From NCBI RefSeq assembly GCF_035938995.1, contig NZ_DASZGI010000154.1, positions 1 through 10,583 on the forward strand: a stretch of 10,583 nt of DNA, read 5' to 3'. Source of the DNA: DASZGI01 sp035938995. GTDB lineage: Bacteria; Actinomycetota; Actinomycetes; Streptomycetales; Catenulisporaceae. Made by a program: the position numbers and the translations under genes. Position 1 is the stretch's first letter; the number at the start of each line of letters is the position of its first letter. The notes under the pieces were generated by a model. The model did no database searches, was not told the origin of the DNA, and saw only the letters and a list, made by a program, of their open reading frames with translations. Positions 5,539 to 10,583 of this stretch are shown one piece after another.

Positions 5539-5544
5539 AGCATA
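5539..5544 (-). promoter_or_regulatory. Candidate -10 box for a leaderless transcript of the 192-residue gene
   Basis: TATGCT on the minus strand ends 6 nt before ATG 5532, so transcription would begin at or beside the start codon. No ribosome site is visible. The -35 position (5562-5567, CGCGTC) is poor and lies within the inverted repeat. Confidence 0.35.
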
Positions 5545-5547
5545 GGT

Positions 5548-5569
5548 GCCGCGTCGGTCGGGACGCGGC
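5548..5569. repeat. 8-bp inverted repeat (hairpin or operator) upstream of the 192-residue gene
   Basis: GCCGCGTC (5548-5555) and GACGCGGC (5562-5569) are perfect reverse complements across a 6-nt gap. It overlaps the expected -35/-10 spacer of the downstream minus-strand gene, so it could be an operator. It may instead be the terminator of the psuG-psuK transcript. A second palindrome, GCGCGG-TG-CCGCGC at 5591-5604, lies nearby. Confidence 0.5.
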
Positions 5570-5649
5570 GGGGTTAGACCACTCCGCTGTGCGCGGTGCC
5601 GCGCGGGTGGCAGCGTGGGGCGATCAGCCCTCACCCGGTGCGGGCGGGG

Positions 5650-6738
5650 TCAGACGACTCGGCCGGTGCGCCGAGGTCGGCCGCCGGGGGTGCGCACGGC
5701 CCGGGCGGCGAGCGCCGCTCCCGCTGTGAGGGCCGCTTCCAGTGGCGCAGCGCCGAGCCAGGCCACGAGGAATCCCGCGGCGAACGCGTCGCCAGCGCCG
5801 GTTGTGTCGAGATACGGAGCGTCGAGTCCCGCGGCGTCGGGCTCTGCGGAGCTGACGACCGGAGACTCTCTACCGGCTTCCGTGTCTGCAGTGACGTGAG
5901 CGAACGCGCCGTCAGATCGTTGCGCCAGAGCGCCGGCCGCGCCGAGCTTGACCACGGCTGTTCCGACATGCGCGGCCAGGATGCGCGCGGCCGCGTGCGG
6001 CGGGTCGGCGACTCCCGCGAGCAGCAGCGCCTCCTGCCGGTTCGCGAACAGCAGGTCCGCGCCGGCGATCCAGTCCAGGAAGCGGCGCGGGCCGACCGAG
6101 GCGAGCGGACCTGCCGACGCGGCGTCCACCGACACGGTCATCCCCGAGCCGCGCGCCAGCTCCAGCGCGGCAAGTCCGGCTGCCCGGGACTGAGGCTTGA
6201 GCAGCGTGTAGCCCGACAGGTGCAGATGCGCGCCTGCGCGGAAAACCTCGCGTGGCAGGTGCGCGGCGCGCAGCGAGGCGTTCGCGCCCGCGTCGGGAAT
6301 CATCGTGCGCTCGCCGTCCGGATCCACCAGGACCATCACGACACCCGTGGCCAGATCCGGATCCGCGGTGAAGCGGACGTCGACGCCCGCCTTGCGCAGG
6401 TCGGCCTCGATCGACCGCCCCGCGGCGTCGGAGCCGACCCGGCCGATCAGCGTTGCCCGCGCCCCGGCCTCGACGAGCCAGCCGGCGGTGTTCGCGGCCG
6501 CGCCGCCGCCGTGCGCCGTGATCCGCGCCGGGCTGTCGCTGCCGTGCATCAGCGGACCCTCGAGCCGGGCGAGCATGTCGACCATGACGTCGCCGAGCAG
6601 CACCACGTCCGGGCTGGAAGTCGCGTGCCCGGCATCCTCGCCAAGACGACCGGTCGTATTCCCGGTTGGGCCGGATGTCGCGGGCCCGGCGTCATCGCTA
6701 AGATGACCGGTCGACTTGGCGTCTGGGCTCGACGTCAC
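5650..6738 (-). CDS. psuK: PfkB-family carbohydrate kinase, probable pseudouridine kinase, with a repeat-derived N-terminal extension
   Basis: The protein phosphorylates a ribosyl-type substrate with ATP. Pseudouridine to pseudouridine 5'-phosphate is inferred from the psuG partner 6 nt upstream. The 362 residues show the PfkB signatures: DVVLLGDVMVD (44-54), glycine-rich GGGAAANTAGW (77-87), the adenosine-pocket region NRQEALLLAG (233-242) and the anion-hole motif DTTGAGDAFAAGF (311-323) with catalytic Asp317. Ribokinases and PsuK usually have about 300-320 residues; the excess lies in two places. Residues 1-44 consist of two copies of a 19-residue unit plus a partial third ahead of the kinase fold. 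Residues 283-307, just before the catalytic loop, form an extra acidic/Ser-rich stretch with atypical codons (AGA, TCT, TAT). The GTG start at 6738 lacks a good ribosome site; GTG 6606 (residue 45) would exclude the extension. Substrate assignment is by context; the family assignment is firm. Confidence 0.88.
   Translation of the reverse strand: MTSSPDAKSTGHLSDDAGPATSGPTGNTTGRLGEDAGHATSSPDVVLLGDVMVDMLARLEGPLMHGSDSPARITAHGGGAAANTAGWLVEAGARATLIGRVGSDAAGRSIEADLRKAGVDVRFTADPDLATGVVMVLVDPDGERTMIPDAGANASLRAAHLPREVFRAGAHLHLSGYTLLKPQSRAAGLAALELARGSGMTVSVDAASAGPLASVGPRRFLDWIAGADLLFANRQEALLLAGVADPPHAAARILAAHVGTAVVKLGAAGALAQRSDGAFAHVTADTEAGRESPVVSSAEPDAAGLDAPYLDTTGAGDAFAAGFLVAWLGAAPLEAALTAGAALAARAVRTPGGRPRRTGRVV
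6610..6738 (-). repeat. 57-bp in-frame tandem repeat at the start of psuK containing the array dyad motif
   Basis: Units of 57 bp run 6738-6682 and 6681-6625 (minus strand), with a partial third from 6624. They encode VTSSPDAKSTGHLSDDAGP, ATSGPTGNTTGRLGEDAGH and ATSSPD. Each full unit holds the dyad GACCGGTC (6705-6712 and 6648-6655) followed by a TCTTRGCGA segment. On the minus strand, ACCGGTCATCTTAGCGATGA and ACCGGTCGTCTTGGCGAGGA resemble the array core ACCGGTCGTCTTAGATGTGA. The same element is therefore present in coding and intergenic settings. Confidence 0.8.
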
Positions 6739-6744
6739 GCGAGC

Positions 6745-7701
6745 TCAGGAGCCGTCGCCGGACAGCGCGGCGGCGATCCGCGCGGCCAGCTTCGCATTGC
6801 GCAGCACGAGCCGGATGTTGGCGCGCATGCTCTCGCCGCCTGTGTTGCGGTGGAAGTACTCCAGCAGGAACGGGGTGACGGCTTTTCCCGAGATGCCCTT
6901 CGCCTCCAGCTCCGCCAGCGCGCCGCGCAGCACCCGCTCGTGCAGCCGCGCGTCGAGCTGCTGGTCCGGCGGCAGCGGGTTCGCCACGACGATGCCCTGC
7001 CCGCCCAGCGCCAGCGCGTCGCGGGCCCGGATCACGTCGGCCACCTCCCGCGGCGTGTCGGCCCGCCAGTCCAGCCGGTGCCCGGAATTGCTGATGTAGA
7101 AGGCCGGGAAGGTGTCCGAGCGGTACCCGACCACCGGGACGTTCAGGCTCTCCAGCCGCTCAAGCGTCGCGCCGATGTCCAGGATCGACTTGACTCCGGA
7201 GCAGACCACCGCGATGCGGGTGCGGGCCAGCGCCACCAGGTCCGCCGACTCGTCGAAGCTCTCCCGCGCGCCGCGGTGCACTCCGCCCAGGCCGCCGGTC
7301 GCGAACAGGCGGATCCCGCAGCGGGCGGCCAGGAACGCGGTCGCCGCGACCGTCGTCGCCGCGCTGCCGCCGCGGGCCACCACGAAGCCCAGGTCGCGCA
7401 CGCTCGCCTTGACCACGTCGTCCCGCTCGGCGATCGCGGCCAGCGCGGCCCCGTCCAGGCCGATCCGGGCGACCCCGTCCACGACCGCGATCGTCGCCGG
7501 AACCGCCCCGCCGGCGCGCACGGCGTCCTCGATGCGGTGCGCGACCTCGAGATTGTCGGGCCGGGGTAGCCCGTGGCTGATGATCGTCGACTCGAGCGCG
7601 ACCACCGCCGCGCCGCGTTCGAGCGCCTCCGCGACCTCCTCGGCGACGCGGACGGCGGGAGCGGCGGTCCCGGATGCGGGTTGCGCGTCGATGTCGACCA
7701 T
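6745..7701 (-). CDS. psuG: Pseudouridine-5'-phosphate glycosidase
   Basis: This cytoplasmic enzyme reversibly cleaves the C-glycosidic bond of pseudouridine 5'-phosphate to uracil and ribose 5-phosphate, the second step of pseudouridine breakdown after PsuK. The 318 residues match the usual size (about 300-315). Conserved family stretches are VALESTIISHGLPRPDN (34-50), DLGFVVARGGSAATTVAAT (103-121), FATGGLGGVHRGA (133-145), CSGVKSILDIG (167-177, with the expected catalytic Lys171), PVVGYRSDTFPAFY (189-202), ANPLPP (240-245) and VTPFLLEYF plus TGGESMRANIRLVLRNA (287-303). I chose ATG 7701, about 35 residues before the first conserved block; it has no clear ribosome site, and ATG 7761 in frame is an alternative that would run into the nfi promoter. 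psuK follows after 6 nt, so the two form an operon. psuG is divergent from nfi. Confidence 0.95.
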   Translation of the reverse strand: MVDIDAQPASGTAAPAVRVAEEVAEALERGAAVVALESTIISHGLPRPDNLEVAHRIEDAVRAGGAVPATIAVVDGVARIGLDGAALAAIAERDDVVKASVRDLGFVVARGGSAATTVAATAFLAARCGIRLFATGGLGGVHRGARESFDESADLVALARTRIAVVCSGVKSILDIGATLERLESLNVPVVGYRSDTFPAFYISNSGHRLDWRADTPREVADVIRARDALALGGQGIVVANPLPPDQQLDARLHERVLRGALAELEAKGISGKAVTPFLLEYFHRNTGGESMRANIRLVLRNAKLAARIAAALSGDGS

Positions 7702-7760
7702 GGGTGAGGCATTCCCGCTGATCGCGCTCCGGGAACCTGAGAGCCGGGCGCGCGGCGGCA

Positions 7761-7766
7761 TACACT
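7761..7766 (+). promoter_or_regulatory. -10 box of a leaderless nfi promoter
   Basis: TACACT ends 8 nt before the GTG start of nfi at 7775, so the expected transcription start is at or within one or two bases of the start codon. There is no ribosome site between them. The expected -35 position (7738-7743, TGAGAG) is only a partial match. The same bases lie in the psuG upstream region on the other strand. Confidence 0.5.
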
Positions 7767-7774
7767 CGCGGTCT

Positions 7775-8485
7775 GTGAGGACAACGGGGCAGGCCGCGCC
7801 CGGTGCATGGCCACGCGACGAGGCCGAAGCGCTCAAGGTGCAGGACGAGCTGCGCACGCTCGTCTCGCATGAATCCGTCGGCGCTCTCGGCGGCGCCCGA
7901 CGCGTCGCGGGACTCGACGTCGCATACGCGAAAGACGAGAGCGTCGTCGCCGGCGCGATCGCGGTCATCGACCCGGTGACCGGCGAAGTGGCCGAGACGT
8001 CCACGGCGACGCGCCCGGTCGAGTTCCCGTACATCCCGGGGCTTCTGGCGTTCCGGGAGGTCCCGGCGCTGCTCGACGCGCTGGACCGGCTGACCGCCCC
8101 GCCTGACGTGCTCGTCTGCGACGGCTACGGGATCGCACATCCCCGGCGTTTCGGGCTGGCCTGCCACCTCGGCGTGCTGACCGGCCTGCCGTCGTTCGGC
8201 GTCGCGAAGACCGCGTTCGTCGGCGTTTTCGACGAACCCGGACCACGCCGCGGGGACTGGTCCCCGCTGCTCGACGGCAGTGAGGAAGTCGGCTGGGAGG
8301 AAGTCGGCCGGGTGCTGCGGACCCAGGCGGGGGTCAAGCCGGTGTTCGTCTCGACCGGCCACCGCGTCGGCCTCGACGAGACGATCGAGCTGACGCTGCG
8401 GCTGGCGACGAGCTACCGCCTGCCCGAGACGACGCGGCAGGCCGATCGTCTCTCGCGCAGCGCCCTCGCCGTGGCGAAAGCGTGA
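7775..8485 (+). CDS. nfi: Endonuclease V (deoxyinosine 3' endonuclease)
   Basis: The enzyme nicks DNA one phosphodiester 3' of deoxyinosine, and of some other deaminated bases, to start alternative excision repair. The 236 residues match the family (about 220-240). Motifs are VAGLDVAY with Asp48, PYIPGLLAFRE with Glu95 (the tyrosine wedge region), LVCDGYGIAHPRRFGLACHL with Asp116, and GLPSFGVAKTAFVG. These three acids correspond to the metal-binding catalytic triad. C-terminal GVKPVFVSTGHRVGLDETIEL is also typical. GTG 7775 is the first reasonable start after the promoter; no ribosome site is present, in line with leaderless translation. Sequence further upstream in the same frame is antisense to psuG and shows no endonuclease V motif. 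A strong terminator follows directly after the TGA. Confidence 0.95.
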   Translation: MRTTGQAAPGAWPRDEAEALKVQDELRTLVSHESVGALGGARRVAGLDVAYAKDESVVAGAIAVIDPVTGEVAETSTATRPVEFPYIPGLLAFREVPALLDALDRLTAPPDVLVCDGYGIAHPRRFGLACHLGVLTGLPSFGVAKTAFVGVFDEPGPRRGDWSPLLDGSEEVGWEEVGRVLRTQAGVKPVFVSTGHRVGLDETIELTLRLATSYRLPETTRQADRLSRSALAVAKA

Positions 8486-8523
8486 AGAGCCGGCACCGCC
8501 CCCCGTGGGCCGGTGCCGGCTCT
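8486..8523. terminator. Bidirectional rho-independent-type hairpin between nfi and the DHA2 exporter gene
   Basis: AGAGCCGGCACCG (8486-8498) is the exact reverse complement of CGGTGCCGGCTCT (8511-8523), giving a perfect 13-bp stem with a 12-nt C/G-rich loop. It begins at the base after the nfi stop codon and ends 15 bp beyond the end of the convergent exporter gene. A short T-containing stretch follows on the plus side. Confidence 0.88.
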
Positions 8524-8538
8524 GTCAAGCCGCCGAGC

Positions 8539-10011
8539 TCAGCTGACCGCGTTCTCGTCCCGCGCGGTCTTCGGCACCAGGAACGAGACGATCCAGGTGA
8601 CGGCGAGCGCCACCGCCGCGGCCAGGTACACCCGCTCGGCCGCCGCGAACATCCCGTGCCCACCCGCGGTGTCGAAGAAGACCGTGCCGAGCGCCGCGAC
8701 GCCGATCGACCCGCCGAGCTGGTTGGTCGAGTTGATCACCCCGGAGGCCGAGCCGACCTCGTGGTCCTCGACCGCGGCGAGCAGGATCCCAAAGTAGGGC
8801 GCGAACACCAGGCCCATGCCCAGGCCGCTGAGCATCATCGCCGGACCTATCGTCCAGGTGCTCAGATGGGCGCCGTAGTGATGCACCGTCAGGGCGCAGA
8901 ACACCAGACCCGCCGCCATCACCAGCAGCCCGACCTGAAGCACCGCACGAGGCGACTTCTTGACGAACGCGCCACCCGCACCGAGCGCCAGGAGCGTGCC
9001 GACCGACCACCACAGCCCGGTGAGCCCCGCGTGCAGCGGGCTGAAGTGCAGCGCACCCTGCAGCAGCAGCGTGCCGATCAGGAACACGCCGCTGGCCGCC
9101 CCGAAGAACAGCGTGATGGTCAGCAGGCCGCCGGTGAACGCGCGCTTGCGCAGCAGGCCCGGCTCGATCAGCGGGTCGCGCCCGGACCGGCGCCGCGCCC
9201 CCTGGTACACCGCGAACAGCGCGAACATCGGCACGGAGGCGCCCATCATCGCGAACGACCAGACCGGCCAGCCATACTCGCGGCCCTGTACCAGCGGGAA
9301 GACCAGCAGCAGCACACCGACGCTCGCCAGCAGCACGCCGACCGGGTCGAGCCGCGGCTTGTCCGCGCTGGCCGCCTCATCGGCGGGCAGCACCCGCAGC
9401 GCCCCGAACAGGGCGACCACTCCGAGCGGCACGTTGATCAGGAAGATCGCCCGCCAGCCTACGTTGTCGATCAGCAGTCCGGCGACCACCGGGCCCATCA
9501 TCGCGGACAGCCCCATGCACGGGCCGAAGATCGCGAACGCCTTCCCGATCTCCTGCGGCCGGAACGCTCCGCGGATCAGACCCACGCCCTGCGGCACCAT
9601 CACCGCCGCGAACGCGCCCTGGATCACCCGGGTGCCGATCAGCATTCCCGCGTTCGCCGCGAGACTGCACGCCACCGACGCAACGACGAAGCCGACCAAG
9701 CCGGTCAGGAACATCCGGCGGCGGCCGAACACGTCGCCGAGCCGCCCGCCGGTGATCAGCGTCACCGAGAAGCAGAGGGTGTACCCGGCGATGATCCACT
9801 GGAGCGCCGAGGTGGACGCGCCCAGGCTGGCCCGGATCGACGGGCCGGCGACATTGGTGATCGTCGAGTCGAGCAGGTCCATCACCGACGCGCCGATCAC
9901 GGTGAACAGCACCAGCCAGGACCGGCGGGACGGTTTCGCTACCTCGGTCTCCGGCGGGGCGAGCACTGCCGGCACCGACGCGGCCCTCTCGTTCTCAAGA
10001 GCGATGCTCAT
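8539..10011 (-). CDS. DHA2-family (EmrB/QacA type, 14-TM) MFS drug exporter
   Basis: This integral cytoplasmic-membrane antiporter is expected to export drugs or small hydrophobic compounds in exchange for protons. The 490 residues contain about 14 hydrophobic spans, the usual DHA2 length. Motifs are LDSTITNVAGP near TM1 (47-57), motif A in the TM2-3 loop GGRLGDVFGRRRMF (88-101), RVIQGAFAAVMVPQG (128-142), the antiporter motif C region GPCMGLSAMMGPVVAGLL (163-180) and GWRAIFLINVPLG (185-197). A central cytoplasmic loop (RRRSGRDPLIEPGLLRKR) and a late NSTNQLGGSIGVA are also typical. Residues 1-28 form a hydrophilic cytoplasmic lead. ATG 10011 has an excellent ribosome site, GGGAGGAA, 6 nt upstream. 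No regulator gene is adjacent within the window, so control and substrate are not visible. Confidence 0.93.
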   Translation of the reverse strand: MSIALENERAASVPAVLAPPETEVAKPSRRSWLVLFTVIGASVMDLLDSTITNVAGPSIRASLGASTSALQWIIAGYTLCFSVTLITGGRLGDVFGRRRMFLTGLVGFVVASVACSLAANAGMLIGTRVIQGAFAAVMVPQGVGLIRGAFRPQEIGKAFAIFGPCMGLSAMMGPVVAGLLIDNVGWRAIFLINVPLGVVALFGALRVLPADEAASADKPRLDPVGVLLASVGVLLLVFPLVQGREYGWPVWSFAMMGASVPMFALFAVYQGARRRSGRDPLIEPGLLRKRAFTGGLLTITLFFGAASGVFLIGTLLLQGALHFSPLHAGLTGLWWSVGTLLALGAGGAFVKKSPRAVLQVGLLVMAAGLVFCALTVHHYGAHLSTWTIGPAMMLSGLGMGLVFAPYFGILLAAVEDHEVGSASGVINSTNQLGGSIGVAALGTVFFDTAGGHGMFAAAERVYLAAAVALAVTWIVSFLVPKTARDENAVS

Positions 10012-10219
10012 CGTGGGTTCCTCCCTGAGGATCGGGTTCTTCGTCGTCTGCTGTGAGACCTAAGTTAAAAGGGATTGCGGACAGGTTCGGTCCTCAAGGA
10101 GACTCCGATTCTTCGGCTTCGGCACCCGATCCATCTGTCGTGGACCTCTGCCGGGAATGGGAACCTGGTGGCATACGCTCACGCAGGACGTGGGAAAGCA
10201 GAGACGAGGTCGTGGCCGG
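10012..10219. other. Divergent promoter region between the DHA2 exporter and the VIT-type gene
   Basis: The 208-bp gap must serve both divergent genes. It has an AT-rich patch cctaagttaaaaggg (10060-10074) that could carry the exporter -10 region (TAACTT on the minus strand), and GGGAAC at 10159-10164 with CATACGCT at 10172-10179 on the plus side. No pair has convincing promoter spacing. The frames crossing it show no coding character. Confidence 0.35.
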
Positions 10220-10583
10220 ATGAGCAGAAGCGCGGGTTCGGACGAGGCGGGCCACTGGCGTGACCTGCTGGCCAGCGAGCGGGACGCAGCGGAGCTGTAC
10301 ACCCGGCTGGCGGACGCCGAGACCGGCGAGCGGCGCGCGATCTTCGAGGAGCTGGCTGGCGTCGAGCGCAGACACGCCGCGCACTGGGAGTCCAAGCTGC
10401 GCGACGCCGGACAGGCGGTGCCGGACCCCGGACGACCCAGCTTGCGCACCCGGCTGCTCGGCTTCGCGGCGCACCGGTTCTCCGCGCGCACCGTGCTGCC
10501 GATGGTCGAGCGGGCCGAGCGCGCCGACGCCGGGGTCTACGACGCCGACCCGGACGCCGCGCCCGGCATGGCCGCGGACGAGC
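10220..10583 (+). CDS. Ferritin-like N-terminal part of a VIT1/CCC1-type (iron/manganese transporter family) protein, partial at right edge
   Basis: ATG 10220 opens a frame that stays open to the window end (121 codons) with strong G/C third positions. GAGG at 10206-10209 lies about 10 nt upstream. The N-terminus HWRDLLASERDAAELYTRLA, followed by RRAIFEELAGVERRHAAHWE, is a rubrerythrin/ferritin-like helical pair with Glu20 and an E-x-x-H pair (Glu49, His52) where a di-iron site would sit. Then comes the linker RPSLRTRLLGFAAHRFSART and VLPMVERAERADAGVYDADP, as in actinobacterial VIT-family proteins that carry this domain before the membrane part. The transporter domain itself lies outside the window, so a cytosolic rubrerythrin-like protein cannot be excluded. 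A role in iron or manganese handling is inferred from the family. Confidence 0.75.
   Translation, partial: MSRSAGSDEAGHWRDLLASERDAAELYTRLADAETGERRAIFEELAGVERRHAAHWESKLRDAGQAVPDPGRPSLRTRLLGFAAHRFSARTVLPMVERAERADAGVYDADPDAAPGMAADE

Noticed and set aside
5596..7569. Plus-strand open frame of 657 codons
   Set aside because: It is antisense to psuK and psuG, whose motifs are unambiguous. The translation is Arg/Gly/Ala-rich with no domain, a common artefact of very GC-rich DNA.
7112..7774. Long upstream extension of the endonuclease V frame
   Set aside because: It is antisense to psuG and gives Ser/Thr/Arg-rich low-complexity sequence. The endonuclease V family starts about 45 residues before the GLDVAY motif, as with GTG 7775.
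8482..10056. Plus-strand open frame of 524 codons
   Set aside because: It lies opposite the DHA2 exporter and translates to Arg/Gln/His/Pro-rich low-complexity sequence. The exporter strand has clear membrane spans and a ribosome site.
10075..10263. Plus-strand open frame of 62 codons before the VIT-type gene
   Set aside because: It overlaps the start of the VIT-type frame and has mixed codon bias and no motif. It is better read as the promoter and leader region.

Overview
The window is very GC-rich DNA (roughly 70% G+C, with third codon positions almost always G or C in the clear genes). Genes are tightly packed, GTG starts occur, and the gene families (DHA2-type exporter, LuxR-type regulators with a TrmB-like front end, NRPS-type adenylation fragment, psuG/psuK, endonuclease V, ogt, ferritin-like/VIT protein) are typical of actinomycetes. 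A Streptomyces- or Catenulispora-like actinomycete chromosome fits. The genus cannot be fixed from the sequence alone.

Layout. (i) 1-653: the 3' end of an unrecognised gene, then three head-to-tail copies plus a decayed fourth copy of a 94-bp non-coding repeat, then the promoter region of ogt. (ii) 654-1208: ogt-type O6-alkylguanine-DNA alkyltransferase. (iii) 1420-4714: an accessory-looking island. It holds a stand-alone 240-residue NRPS adenylation-domain fragment with a broken P-loop; facing it, a minus-strand pair made of a 53-residue secreted-peptide ORF coupled through TGATG to a shortened LuxR-type regulator; a 101-residue protein of unknown function; and a divergent full-length TrmB/LuxR-type regulator, with a 22-bp palindrome in the divergent promoter region. 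(iv) 4954-5532: an unrecognised 192-residue protein. (v) 5650-8485: a minus-strand psuG-psuK pair for pseudouridine breakdown, divergent from endonuclease V (nfi), which appears to be read from a leaderless promoter. (vi) 8539-10011: a 14-TM DHA2 drug exporter. (vii) 10220 to the right edge: the start of a ferritin-like/VIT-type membrane protein.

Two points stand out. First, the peptide, regulator and 101-residue protein look like a self-contained signalling locus: an exported peptide whose predicted mature part is short and uncharged, made in translational coupling with a regulator that is a truncated paralogue of the neighbouring full-length one. Second, the dyad core of the 94-bp repeats (CGACCGGTCGTCTT and flanks) reappears twice, 6 kb away, inside the start of psuK, where a 57-bp in-frame duplication adds a 19-residue repeat ahead of the kinase fold. 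The same short element therefore exists both as an intergenic array and as coding sequence.

The remaining genes are conventional. Ogt and endonuclease V act on damaged DNA bases, PsuK and PsuG dismantle pseudouridine, and DHA2 is a proton-driven exporter. Strong hairpins close the convergent gene ends at about 2170-2204 and 8486-8523.
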